NCBI GenBank assembly: GCA_016490735.1
Contig: JAEMWC010001217.1
Coordinates: forward strand, 1 to 64,000
DNA from: Pachyseris speciosa
Lineage: Eukaryota > Cnidaria > Anthozoa > Scleractinia > Pachyseridae
Direction of reading: 5' to 3'
DNA length: 64,000 nucleotides
Of the stretch, positions 11,185-21,549 are shown one piece after another. The notes under the pieces are model-generated. The model was given only the letters and a program-made list of their open reading frames with translations. It ran no database searches and was not told the DNA's origin. How positions within the stretch are numbered: position 1 is the first letter of the stretch; each line of letters opens with the position of its first letter. The translations under genes were made by a program, and so were the position numbers.

Positions 11185-11505
11185 AATTTGTTTTGCCAAC
11201 AAAATCGATAGCAATCTCCTGGCAAAAAATCTACTAAATCTCAGCGATTGTTGTTACAGCGGATAACGAAAACAACATACTTTAAAAAAAATTGAGGAAT
11301 TATTCAGTCTGTATTCCCTAATGAGGAGATATTCCGACTTAAATGATCGATTAACCCTGACCCCTTTAGCACTGTCTCTCTCGCTGCATTGTCATTTATA
11401 TAACGACCTGATTTCTGATGAGTGGGATTCGACTTTCGGGAAGTCCGGTAAGTCGAATGGACGGCATGCAAGTCAGAAATGATTTTTATCTCAGCTGTTA
11501 CGCTT
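11185..11505. other. Spacer; no recognised gene
   Basis: Downstream flank of the last GPCR relic. I see no element or ORF. Confidence 0.35.
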
Positions 11506-11599
11506 ACTAAAGCCCGGTTTTCACAGCGATCAAAGCACAAGCGCAAGCATAAGCGCAAGCATAAAAGCGCTTATTTCACTGTGAAAACGGGCTCAACGC

Positions 11600-12486
11600 T
11601 TCCCTGCTAGCAGGGGTCTCTGGCGGCGAGAAAGGACAGAGACCTCTGCCGGTGCCCGACGAGTTTCCTGTCGCGCAAGCGCGAGCGTTTCCTTGACAAC
11701 GAGTGACGTATTTTTCACGTGCGGCCTTAATCAGCAGACCGGTTTGCGCGTGAAATTTGGAAGTTCACAACAAACTACGATTAAAGTGTGTGATGTCCGA
11801 GATGAAATTTATCCTCCTCAAACACTAGTAAAACCAGCCGTCACAGGAAAAGACCTTCTCCGAGCTCGGGAATTATGTTTACAACAAGCCCAAATGCTCC
11901 GGGCTCACATATGCGATTTCTATGCCTTCAAGAGATGGAAAGTCACTTTCGATCTTGATAGCTTTGATTCCGCCAGTCTTTCACACGATATATTATCTGG
12001 TTCTTAACGAGGGAACTCAACGGAGACACGACCAAAACTAGTGGCTCGGGAGAGTAGACTTGCAAACTTGACAACTCTGCGGCTACGCGGATTGCCAGTT
12101 GGAAAATCAAAGATTTTCCGTAGCCTGTCGGAAGACACACGAATGTATCGCGTTTGTTCAAGAACGCAATAATAGCTTCCTTCTGCGATGGTGTTATATC
12201 CTTCATATTGTGACTGTTGAGGGAAGAAATGACCGATTTAAAAGTTCGATCGAAGTGCATTTTGCTTTCAGTCAAAGACGAAATTAAGATTGCAGTACAG
12301 TGGGCTAAGAAGTTTTCAGCAGAGAATAGAAACAGAGCAAGCGCATTCCTTTTTAACGGAAACCGGTTTTCCAAAACCGGTTAGTTTCGTCCAAGAATTT
12401 GGTCGGCGGCTACATGAAAGAACTCGTCGGGCACCGGCAGAGGTCTCTCTCCCTTCTCGCCGCCAGAGAACTCTGCTAGCAGGGAA
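11600..12486. mobile_element. 887-bp TIR element with 9-bp target duplication, carrying a RecQ fragment
   Basis: The ends are inverted repeats of about 75 bases beginning TTCCCTGCTAGCAG and ending CTGCTAGCAGGGAA. They continue through CTCTGGCGGCGAGAA and CCTCTGCCGGTGCCCGACGA. The 9-mer GCTCAACGC flanks both sides (11591-11599 and 12487-12495). A 9-bp duplication is typical of Mutator-like elements. No transposase is present. Confidence 0.85.
11943..12374 (-). pseudogene. RecQ-type helicase N-terminal fragment
   Basis: This minus-strand reading of 143 residues contains TPSQKEAI (motif 0-like), the Walker A LPTGYGKS and VVSPLSSLVKNQ (motif Ia). It then ends without DExH or any later helicase motif. 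It lies wholly inside the 887-bp TIR element. A RecQ core needs about 350 residues or more, so this cannot be a working helicase. It is either captured host sequence or the remnant of a transposon-encoded helicase. Confidence 0.75.
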
Positions 12487-12864
12487 GCTCAACGCATATC
12501 ATTATGTAATAATCTTGTGATCTACTCTTAGTTTTAATATATTTTTAACCGCACATATATTTTTGTATTGGTTCTTCAGCCATTTCTCTTTTCATTATTA
12601 TTTTTAGTCTATTTATTTGTTTATTTTTCGTGGTATGTCTGTAAAGTAGTTAATTAGCTAAGAACATTTACCACGTAAAATAAAGGGTATTGTATTGCAT
12701 TGTAACGCAAGCATAAGCGCAAGGATCAAAATTTTTCCTTTTCCTTGTGCTTGCGCTTATGCTTGCGTTCGCTTGCGTAGTATTCGTTTTCACTTGTCAT
12801 AAGCTTCTTGTGCTTGCGCTTATCCTTGCGCTTGTGCTTGCGTCGCTAGTGAAAACCAGGCTTA

Positions 12865-13208
12865 AAAGCCTCTAACACAATATGGCTATAAAGGCCGCTT
12901 TCAAATCGGTCACGTATATTTCTTGTTTAGCTCATAAAATTACAATTTCCTGGCCCTCTAAATGCACTCTTTGATAAACTGCAAAACAGTGCAACTTGGG
13001 GACAAACAAAGCAAAGTAATCTATAAAACATACAAGTTCAGTGAGCTTATTTATTTTTAGTGTGTGATTATGACTTGTGCGTCTACGCAACAATGAAGCC
13101 ATTCGTAGTTTTAACATGTTTTGAAATAGCTCTCACCTTCACTTATGAGTTAAGAGCTATTACAAAGGAAGTCAATATAAGCTTATACATCGAAAAAGTT
13201 AAAAGCTT
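12865..13208. other. No recognised feature
   Basis: AT-rich. The ORFs here are short and unlike any family I know. Confidence 0.35.
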
Positions 13209-13445
13209 TAATACTGTATTAGGACGTGTCACCGGTTGCTGCTGCAACCGGCTTCTTCAGCTAAGAATGCAAATGACTAACGGCCACCCGTGGTGTTAAC
13301 AGTAACAGGTACGCCGTTTAACATTCTTAGATCTTCTTAGGCAAATAGTAGCTGAAGAAGACTGCAGCTCTGCTGTCACTTTTACATTAATTCTTAGCTG
13401 AAGAAGGTTGCATCAGTAACCGAAATTAAACGGCCTAATGTAGTT
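13209..13445. mobile_element. MITE with imperfect inverted ends
   Basis: TGCAACCGGCTTCTTCAGCT and TAAGAA (about 13243-13268) face the complementary TTCTTAGCTGAAGAAGGTTG at about 13391-13410. The flanking ~20 bases are also imperfectly complementary. No coding capacity. Confidence 0.6.
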
Positions 13446-13664
13446 TTAATTGAAGCCAATATCAGCTTTTAATCGATTTTAGCCCTTCTGATTTTTTACT
13501 TTACCATGCTTCAGCCCAAAAAACAAATATTTTTAACCTCAAACTTATCTCGAAATATTAACGCTTCGAAATTCGAATCTGAAAATGCAAGCACTAACAG
13601 ATGTCGATTTGTTTATCATGGCATAACTTCTCATCTATAATTTACTGATGTAGACTTTAAAAAC

Positions 13665-14101
13665 CAGGGGCACCCAACGAGCCAAAGCAGCCAAAAGCTA
13701 TAGAAAGGCATTTCTAAGTACCTTATGGTGTTTGAAGTCTGTTTAAAGTGATGTTTTGGTTAGCTAGAAAATTTTGATCTGTTCGGATTCCCTAGCTGAA
13801 ATGTTAATTGCCCGAAAACTGTAGGGAACAAAATCTTCTTTGAGAAAATACTAGCTGAAATGAACTTTCTAGGGAACCTTTTTTTCTTTCCGAAAATGCT
13901 AGCTGACGTTTTTTACTGCCATAAACAGCAATAACGACCTTTCCGAAAATCTCAGGGGTTATGATTTCCACATTACGAATCTTTTAGGCCACGTTTTACT
14001 TACGAAAATCCGAGTACACTCTTTAATCGACGCCGAAAGCCTTAGGCGAACTACCCTCCACCGAACAGATATCTACCGAAACTTGTCGTTGGGTGCCCCT
14101 G
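13665..14101. mobile_element. 437-bp non-autonomous TIR transposon
   Basis: The 16-bp ends are perfect inverted repeats: CAGGGGCACCCAACGA at 13665-13680 and its complement at 14086-14101. The interior has repeated AGCTGA/CGAAAAT motifs and no ORF. The A-rich flanks hide the target duplication. Confidence 0.85.
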
Positions 14102-14131
14102 AAAAATTCCATTACCTTTAAAATACCTTAC

Positions 14132-14360
14132 CTAATGAGGTGTACAGACAATCCTTCGTCCCGCAGTACGTCGGGAAGGTTGGGTTTTGAGGCGTTGAGG
14201 GCTTGTTAACTTTGGATTTTTCGACGGCATACAATATTATGAATATGATAGACACCAGCGCACAAAGCGCGGTAACTAGAAGTAAAACTCTAAACTTTGT
14301 AAAATGCCGTAGTTTGAACTTCACCGCTCCGATATCTCCATCTTCCTTAAGTTTGTGCAT
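14132..14360 (-). CDS. M13 peptidase first coding exon (tail, membrane anchor, first ectodomain cysteines), orphan 1
   Basis: The exon encodes 76 residues starting at ATG 14358-14360 (context ACCAAAATG, with an in-frame TGA four codons upstream). A short basic/acidic cytoplasmic tail is followed by a signal-anchor segment (VLLLVTALCALVSIIFIILY) and then YCGTKDCLYTSLG. The spacing of the two cysteines fits the start of the neprilysin/ECE ectodomain (CxxxxC followed by small residues). It ends at a good donor, TTAG|GTAAGG, in phase 1. No downstream M13 exon is visible between here and base 1. It could be an alternative first exon of a gene lying to the left, or a stranded duplicate. Confidence 0.7.
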
Positions 14361-14744
14361 TTTGGTTCTTCAATTTGATGAACACAAATACAATGAAAGG
14401 GGAAATATCCACAGATGTTCTTAACCGAGAATCGTAACGAACGTTGGACGGCAGGCGGAGAGGAAAAGAATTAAATTAATCGGAGAAACTCTTTCCTAGA
14501 ATTGCATGCAGATTTGCATTTCAAATCTTTCCTAGAAAGTTGAGACCAAATTGGCATATGCCGCTCAGTTGAGCGTGGAAATGTCACGGAATATAATTAC
14601 TCGGGCTGCCCGCGCGTCTCGCGCGGCGCCCGGGTCTAAAACTACCGACGGTTCTTCTTTTTCGTCGAGTATCATCCACAAAGTGCACTTCCGGCGTTTC
14701 TGCGCAAGCGCTAACTATTTTTAACAGAGTGATGCCTGTTGTCA
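14361..14744. other. 5' flank of orphan exon 1; no recognised repeat
   Basis: Holds the region upstream of the minus-strand ATG and a GC-rich patch near 14608-14635. I cannot place a promoter. Confidence 0.35.
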
Positions 14745-15265
14745 CGTATCGGAAAATGTCGATTCACCTTGTGTCTTTTGAAGTCTGAACAAACAATATG
14801 TTAAGAGAAGTGTCTATGCGAATGATTGCAAGTTCAACGGCGAGAAGAAAGCTTTTAACATGAGTAAACTTAACTCCATATGGACTGCCGTCTTTCCTCG
14901 TGTCTGCTTCAGTAGACTGCGAGTAGTCTCTAATTTTGGCGATGGATTGTGGGGCGGGCGAAAGACACGTGCGCGCGCGAAGTTGCGAGGAGACGCGACG
15001 CGAGGGGAGCGCCAAAAATTAGAGATTACAGACAAAGGGAGTTTGACCTTTCACGGCCGAGTGATTCGGAAGTATAAATCTCATATCAAAAGCAAGAATG
15101 ATACTTGTTGTCACGTATCGGAAAACGTCGATTCACCTTGTGTCTTTGAAGTCTGAACAACTAATATGTTAAGAGAAGTGTCTATACGAATGTTTGCAAG
15201 TTCAACAGCGAGAAGAAAGCTTTTAACATGACCAAAATTTAACTCCAGATGGACTGCCGTGTTCC
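14745..15265. repeat. Direct repeats ~360 bp apart flanking a short inserted repeat
   Basis: The ~150-base segment TTGTCACGTATCGGAAAAxG through CTCCAxATGGACTGCCGT occurs at about 14738-14895 and again at about 15105-15262. Between the copies lies an element with ends ACTGCGAGTAGTCTCTAATT and CCAAAAATTAGAGATTAC, containing GCGAGGAGACGCGACGCGAG (also found at 45.76 kb). The same family recurs at 23.6 and 36.0 kb. Confidence 0.75.
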
Positions 15266-15274
15266 CTGTATCCG

Positions 15275-15430
15275 CTCCATTGAGATGTACATTTTGTTGA
15301 ATAACTCAAGTACGGGATATCACACACCCCTGAGACTTTGACAGGTAGTTAATTTACTATTTTCCCCACAATATCTCAATTTCTGGACTTTAATTTTTGA
15401 ATGATAAGCGATTAGTTTTTACAAATGTAC
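15275..15430. repeat. Dispersed repeat, second copy at 36.17-36.32 kb
   Basis: GAATAACTCAAGTACGGGAT and the following ~130 bases (CTGAGACTTTG, CAATATCTCAATTTCT) match 36175-36320. Together with the preceding segment this shows a contiguous dispersed unit of at least 300 bases. Confidence 0.7.
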
Positions 15431-15434
15431 TAGC

Positions 15435-16080
15435 GGCTTGAAACTGTCCAGAAACGTCCCTTTCTTGTGTTTCAAATGACCCTGGATTGACGTATTTGTA
15501 AACAGTTTCACTCTGCTAATTAATTTTCTACTCACATTTCACCGAGACTCCATTCACATTTATGCGAAAAAATCCTACATCGTTCGATAAGCGTTTCCTT
15601 TCTCAAACAATTATCCATCGAAGCGAAAACATGTGTGCTTAGTTTTTTTTGGAATCAATACACTATTTTTATCACCTTGCATAATGATAAACCTCTGTGG
15701 CCTAAAGGTAAATTGTTCCTACCTGTTCGATGTCTTTTAGTGGTATATATCACGGGCTTTATTTTTTCTGTTTCTCTTTTTCTTGTTCTTTTAGAAATAT
15801 TTTTTACAAGTGTTATAATAATTGTTCTCAATGGTTGAGCTGTATTTTAGAGGAATATATTTCGATACGGGTCTAAAGAAATAGACTCCAACACAAGCTA
15901 AACACAATGCGTCCGATGTAAGAAAGACAGACTTCCAGTTAGGGATACAATATTGTTTTTTGCAAGCCCGAGTTTAGGCTAATTGTAGCCTCTTGTTAAC
16001 TTCTGTAACTTGAGTGGCGTATGAGGTCGCCTGTTCAAACAAGGGATGAAAAGGTTTTTAATTTACAGCTTGGGTTAGAT
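15435..16080. other. No recognised feature
   Basis: AT-rich. An open stretch at 15635-15838 is hydrophobic only because of T-rich codons, and I see no family resemblance. Confidence 0.35.
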
Positions 16081-16081
16081 A

Positions 16082-16086
<5 letters not shown>

Positions 16087-16149
<63 letters not shown>
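16087..16149. repeat. (TA)n tract, left of the PLE fragment
   Basis: About 60 bases of uninterrupted TA immediately before the PLE sequence. Confidence 0.95.
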
Positions 16150-16150
<1 letters not shown>

Positions 16151-17012
16151 CTTCAACCCACCATTTAGTAAAAATGTGCGAACTAACATAGGAAGAGAAT
16201 TTCTAAATTTGATCGAGAACTGTTTCCCATCGAAACATAAATTAAGAAAACTTTTTAACAAAAATAATCTTAAGCTAAGTTACAGTTGTTCACCAAACAT
16301 AAAACAGGTCATCGATGGACACAACAGAACCATTCTAAGACAGAACACGCCACCTGAAGAAAAAGCACCCCCCTAAACCCTGTAACTGCAGAGAGCCAAA
16401 CAAATGCCCTTTAAAAGGACAATGTCTAGTTAAGGAAGTAGTGTACCAAGCCACTATCACCACTGCTGAAAGCACTGAGACATACGTCGGCCTCACCGCC
16501 ACGGAGTTCAAGACGAGATGGCGAAACCACCAGATGTCATTCAAACACGAAAGTAAAAAAAATGACACAGAACTAAGCAAACACCTATGGCAGCTAAAAG
16601 ATCAAAAGAAAGACTTCGCAATCTCCTGGAAAATTCTAGCCAAGGCCAAATCTTATAGCAATCTTACCAAACGATGTAACCTGTGTAACACCGAGAAATT
16701 CTATATTTTATATAAACCAGACATGGCAACGATCAACAAACGTAACGAACTCGTATCAAATTGTAGGCACAAGCGAAAGTTTCTCCTTAAATTCAATCGC
16801 ATCCTCAAGGACCAATCATAAGCTTACAAATGCATAGTACCATTGTTATTTAAGTTTGAATTTTGTAACGATCATACTGCTGATGTATATAAACCTTAGC
16901 GATGCTACAGTGTATATGGAATTTGACTGATGAGTGGTCTAACTATTTGTTGGTCTACGAAACAGACCTGTATTAAAGTCCATATGAAACGAGATTGAGT
17001 AGAAACACATTG
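16150..17012 (+). mobile_element. Penelope-like element 3' part with GIY-YIG nuclease and hammerhead
   Basis: The reading at 16176-16376 (FLNLIENCFPSKHKLRKLFN) is the linker after the RT. After a one-base shift in the CACCCCCCTAAACC run it continues as KPCNCREPNKCPLKGQC (a Cys-rich linker). The GIY-YIG domain follows: VYQATITTAESTETYVGLT, the arginine helix FKTRWRNH, and CNTEKFYI with the expected glutamate. It ends at 16821. The 3' UTR carries a hammerhead ribozyme. The RT itself is missing, so the copy is 5'-truncated and frameshifted. Confidence 0.85.
16914..16985 (+). ncRNA. Type I hammerhead ribozyme in a Penelope-like element
   Basis: The core is CTGATGA (16927-16933) and GAAA (16959-16962). 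Stem II is formed by 16934-16943 with 16949-16958, with one U-U mismatch and two wobbles. Stem III is CAG/CTG (16963-16965 with 16968-16970). Stem I pairs 16914-16926 with 16973-16985 (13 positions: one wobble, one mismatch). The cleavage triplet is GUA, so cut after 16972. PLEs are known to carry such motifs. Assigned from sequence pairing only. Confidence 0.85.

Positions 17013-17073
<61 letters not shown>
17013..17073. repeat. (TA)n tract, right of the PLE fragment
   Basis: About 60 bases of TA directly after the PLE 3' end, mirroring the tract at 16087. Confidence 0.95.
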
Positions 17074-17078
<5 letters not shown>

Positions 17079-17079
17079 T

Positions 17080-17520
17080 GGATTTTGAAATAATTCTGAA
17101 TGCTTCTTTAAATAACCAAAGTGATCACCAGCAATAGCTGCCTGAGCAAAGAAGAATTTTGGACACTGAGTAGGCATGGCGAACAGCAGTCTTTCGGAGT
17201 GAACGGAAAAGTGTCCTGTTCATTCTTCTGCCGCCGCTAACAAAATGAACCAAATATTGCGTGTTTTTTTTTCTTCGGGGAGGGGGGGGGGGGGGGGGGG
17301 CAGTTTTGGCGGGAAAATCGTGCGACCCGGAAGTTAGGTTCAGACAAGAGAAAATGTTCAGACACTGGGTTTATACCATTCACCGCGCTGTTTAAAATCA
17401 CTTTCGCTAAAGGTATTATGTTTGCAGAATATGTGTTGTCTTTTTAAAACCTTTTATCCGCGTATCCTTTTATACCTGAACCAGAAGAGAGATGACTAGT
17501 GACTAATATATCACCCTTAC
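17080..17520. other. Intergenic; includes poly-G run 17279-17301
   Basis: No gene seen. A run of about 20 G residues at 17279-17301 is a possible sequencing or assembly weak point. Confidence 0.4.
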
Positions 17521-17524
17521 TTAC

Positions 17525-17774
17525 CAACTGCTGCAAACAAGCATGGTCTTGAAAGGCATATCTTTGGATCTGTTTGTGGAGTTGGCTGTTCATGGGTCTT
17601 CCTTTTCTCATTTGCGAACAAGATGATGAAGATGATACACAGAACAAAGAGAGTAACTATGACAACAGCAAAGGCTATGGTAGTGTTCCGTGTCTTTTTC
17701 CCCGCGGAAAATTCTTTATATTCTATCCCCTCTTCCTCATCTGAGGCCGTCCAGTTGTGATTTGATGAAAGCAT
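17525..17774 (-). CDS. M13 peptidase first coding exon, orphan 2
   Basis: The exon encodes 83 residues from ATG 17772-17774. An acidic tail (SDEEEGIEYKEFSAGKKTR) is followed by a membrane anchor (TIAFAVVIVTLFVLCIIFII), a basic linker and ICLSRPCLFAAVG, where the C-R-P-C-x-x-A-A pattern is the usual start of the M13 ectodomain. It ends GTTG|GTAAGT in phase 1, the same phase as the exon at 14.1 kb. A pyrimidine-rich TTTTTCAG lies 9 bases upstream of the ATG, so an upstream non-coding exon is likely. No second exon is found to the left in this window. Confidence 0.75.
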
Positions 17775-17779
17775 TTTTT

Positions 17780-19335
17780 CAATCTGAAAAAGTAATAGTA
17801 AAAAATAATAATAAAACAAAAATCTCTCAAGTTTGCACCAGATTTGGTGCAAATTAATGCATTCTGTTTTCGGGGCGAGAGTTAATAAAAAAACGCTGTT
17901 AAAGTGAGAAATAAGTCTCGATTAACGACATTTCCAGGAAAGGCGAAAGGATCCTCAGAGTCGGTCCAAAATACGTTTCTGTAAAGATTTTCCGATCAGG
18001 GCATTAGAGGATTGTAACTTGTACAAATGTAATTACGTCTTTAAAAAAGAACTCCCCTTACCCCAGAAAAAGCAAAGAGGCAAAAAAATGGAAGAAGAAT
18101 TAACTAAAAAAATGAAAACACCTGGGAACTCAGGAAGCCGAGAAAATTGCCTCGGGAAAGTGGACTTTGAACTATTGAACCTCAACCTTTAAAGGTGACT
18201 TCTATGATATGCAGTCACCGCATTCATGTGCCTTTTAATGAAACTCTTGAAACTATAAATCTAGCTCATAAATCGGATTAATGAAAGCTAAATGTGATCA
18301 TGTTCTCACACAACTGTTGGCGGCTGTTTAATTTTTTAATTAAACTTTATTCGTCTGCTACGATAAACAAAGTATGCCTGACTGAAGAAACGTCGTAGAG
18401 CCAATCAGTGACTTTAGCTTTTCAAATTTTCAATGTGTTATTTTTTTTTTCAGGTGAATATTGTAATTAAAATGTACTGCTGGTAAATAGGATTTAGCAT
18501 CCGCAAAAATAACTGATGATGCGTCCTCTGTTTATTATGTATAACATGCGAATGAAGTTCTGAAACGACTACCACTGCAAAAAACCCTTTAATTTGCAAT
18601 TTGCTCTAGTTGTATCGTAAAACATAAGAATTCTGAGAAAACGGTTCTTCAAATAGAAATGAAACACTTTATACAGGTTTTCAAAATGTTACCGAACATG
18701 ATTGTTCACTCAGTGCGGTGTTTGAAGCCGCGCTCAGGAAACCGATCTTTCTTTGGCATGCACTTTATTGCATTTTTAGGTACATATTGGGGTGATAGCC
18801 ATCGCTACAGCCGTAATATAACACTGCGTCAAAAAATCTACTTACCTGCTAATGCTTTTATCACTTCGGTAATGGAACCGAATGGTATACTGAACTTAGA
18901 CAGTTATTAAGGAAAAGCGCTTGTCAGTACAATTTGCATAAAACCCAAATGCGAAAATCATTCGTCAATGAAGAATTTAGCTGATATTTTTCATCCCTTG
19001 GTTTAGAGCTTTATTTTGAATTGGTCGATGACCAAGGCCGGAATAAAATAAATGAATCTGAATTGTCAAAAAAGCAGGTGAAACTAGCAAATGATGATGA
19101 TTTGTTTCGTGTTATTTATAGTTTCTTGAGAAACCACGGAAGTCAGCGACAAATGATTTGGTTTGAAAGCAGGATATATTGTCGATAACTTCAGCTTGGA
19201 TCAGGAATTAGACCTATTAATGAGTATTATATTGTGCAGTCATGCACTATCTTTGTAAGGAGAAAAAGCTGTCGTCCTTGTACAATATATCAAAAATATG
19301 TATGTTGTTTGAGGGACACTAAACTTAAACGGTGG
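17780..19335. other. No recognised gene or element
   Basis: This is 1.5 kb of AT-rich sequence upstream (minus strand) of orphan exon 2. Short ORFs here do not resemble anything I know. Confidence 0.35.
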
Positions 19336-19337
19336 TT

Positions 19338-20380
19338 TAAGGTTACCGTGTACGTTCAGGGTATAAAATTTTCGATTTTTATTTTTCTCCATAAAAATGA
19401 ACTTTTTACTGTGATCTTTCAAGCAAAAAAAACCACAATTCAAAACGAGTGAATAGTCGCCGAGAGATTGGGAAAAACCTATATGCACCGGATGTAAACA
19501 TGGACAATATGTTAATGCGAATGTAGCCAACCGGAGCGATTTGCGCGGGAAATATTGCACGTGAAAAAGTTGCTTTGCTTCATGAAGGTTGTGCGCTTTT
19601 AGTTTTTCGGCTATGACGATGGGTCAGGTAAACTTAGTCAAAGCCGGAGAATATGTAACAAAATGATAAACCAGTGAACTGTTTGTAGCATGAGAGTTTG
19701 CGTGCAAATAAAATTACGCGGAAAATTTCCACAGTAGGTGACCGGAAGAAAAGTTAGCGTAAATTGATTGGCCGATCGTCGATAGAGGTGTTTGCGGGCG
19801 GTGTTTGTTTGTGTAGTGAAAATTTTTTTAAGCGCTGTTTTCGCGAAGTTTATTTTTGTGTCTTGAAGAGGACACTTTCAAGAGTTACAACTCAAGGGCG
19901 ATTTGTTCGATTTCAATCAAATTTGGACAGCCGCTAGATTAACTTATCTTCAACAAAAACGTGTTGGGGAATTAGATAATTCAAAACCGTATTTCGCTGA
20001 GAGCCATTTCCGTGCGCCCGCTACGTCTCTGTTTCTAGCGAATTTGAAAATGCTCTGTAACTTTTGAACACAGTCGAATAAAGGAAAACCCCAACACGTT
20101 TTTTTTAAAGCGTCTGGTTTCCAGACTTCGAGAAAAATATCAATTTCCCTAAATACAAAAATCACATTTAGTTGTAGCTTTCAAAAGTTAATTTACACCT
20201 TCGAGTTTAAACTCGACGGAGCGTTCAGTAATTCACTTTCTCACAAAATTAATGAAATATTCAAATAGCTAGTTCAATTAGCTTTAATTTGATATACGGT
20301 TTATGGTATCTGGGATGTAATCGGGAGCCGCTACAACACTTAGATTAGAGACACCCCTGAAGGTACACGGTAACCTTAAG
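19338..20380. mobile_element. ~1.04-kb non-autonomous transposon with TTAA target site
   Basis: The ends TTAAGGTTACCGTGTAC and TTCAGGG (about 19338-19362) are inverted at 20356-20379, with one mismatch in about 24. TTAA at both borders fits TTAA-duplicating superfamilies (piggyBac or Kolobok). No transposase ORF is present. An internal inverted pair, AACACGTTTTT/AAAAACGTGTT, lies near 19950-20105. Confidence 0.8.
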
Positions 20381-21110
20381 GGCACTCCATGTTCCAATGT
20401 TCTCCTCGTTCACCGCGATGAAAAATATCACTCAGACCTTGAACTTCCAAAGCATTGAAAACGTTTGTTCGGGAATTCGGGAATAAATTGATTTAGATGC
20501 CGGTAAATGGCTTAATTAAACCCTGCCATTTGAATGTCGTTAGTCAGTGCCTTTTTTTTTTTGCATATGTATATAAGTAAAATCTTTCCGGCGCAAGACA
20601 AATCGAGCCCTGTTCATTTTTGTTGCAAATTTATTTACAATTTCTCTTTACAATGAGGCTAATTTTGAAACTACTAGTTTCTTCGCGATCTGGGGTCGGT
20701 GCAGTCTTGTATAAAAGAGAAATAAAAAGAACGTGGGCAAATGCAAGCAAACAGTTTTTTGATCTCTGTTCTTCCGGGTTGTGTTTCACAAGAAGAAACG
20801 AAAAGCCGCGTGGTATCTTTGAAGTTAGCTTTTGTCGAAACGGCTGTCGTCAAAGACAGTGGTAACTCGGTACAGAGCGCAAAGTACACTGGGACAGAAG
20901 TGAATTTCAGCATGGCGACCGGACGATAGGCTCGATTTCCGCCGCTCACTCGGAGAATGGTAGGCAAATTTTGTTACTTTTCGTCAATTTCAAGTCTATA
21001 CTCCCTGAGGAAAACATTACCTTGCGAAGTAACGTGTGACGCTCCATAAATCCGATTTCTACATTGCCGAAACAGGGAAATTCTTTCCCTACGATGCGTA
21101 ATTGAACTAA
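20381..21110. other. No recognised feature
   Basis: I see neither a gene nor a clear repeat. Confidence 0.35.
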
Positions 21111-21549
21111 TAGGGAGTTTAAGAAATGAGGACGCGACGGCAACGAAAACTTCGTTTCAAAATATACCTTCTCTTTATTAGAGCACTTTCGCAATTATTC
21201 CAATTTGTTCATCTTGTAAAATGTCGGCGAACTATCCAGGAACTAAATTTCTATGAGCGGCGTTAAAGTAAAGAAAAAGAAAGAAAAATTTGCCATCATG
21301 GTTCACGTTCTCAACAACAACGTGATATGATCAAATTTGAGGTTTTGGCGAGAACGTGAGCACATGATGCAAATTTTTCTTTATTTTTCTTTACTTCAAC
21401 GCCGGTCATGGAAATTTAGTTCCTGAATACTTCGCCGACATTTTACAAGTTGAACACACGGAATAATCGCGAAAGTGCTACAATAACGAAAGGATATAGT
21501 TTGAAATGACGTTTTCGTTGCCGTCGCGTCCTAGTTTCTTAAACTCCCT
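21111..21549. mobile_element. Foldback MITE, TAGGGAG...CTCCCTA family
   Basis: Nearly the whole 439 bases fold on themselves. TAGGGAGTTTAAGAAA, GAGGACGCGACGGCAACG and AATTTCTATGAGCGGCGTTA-like segments reappear in inverted order on the right. TA at both edges suggests a Tc1/mariner-type target. A relative is at 53041-53354. Confidence 0.85.

Larger units (their letters stand above)
11509..12864. mobile_element. Outer TIR transposon with GCAAGC-rich ends (host of a nested element)
   Basis: The left end GCCCGGTTTTCACAGCGATC, followed by alternating GCAAGCATAAGCGCAAGC units, has an inverted counterpart at the right. There, units reading TGTGCTTGCGCTTATCC run into CGCTAGTGAAAACCAGGC (about 12720-12864). 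Removing the nested 887-bp element leaves a roughly 470-bp MITE. The target duplication is not clear. Confidence 0.75.

Noticed and set aside
11410..11460. Hammerhead candidate from CTGATGAGTGGGATTCGAC
   Set aside because: CTGATGA is present, but no GAAA follows a stem II and no stem I can be drawn.
15635..15838. Small membrane protein
   Set aside because: Hydrophobicity comes from T-rich sequence; no start context, conservation or neighbours support it.
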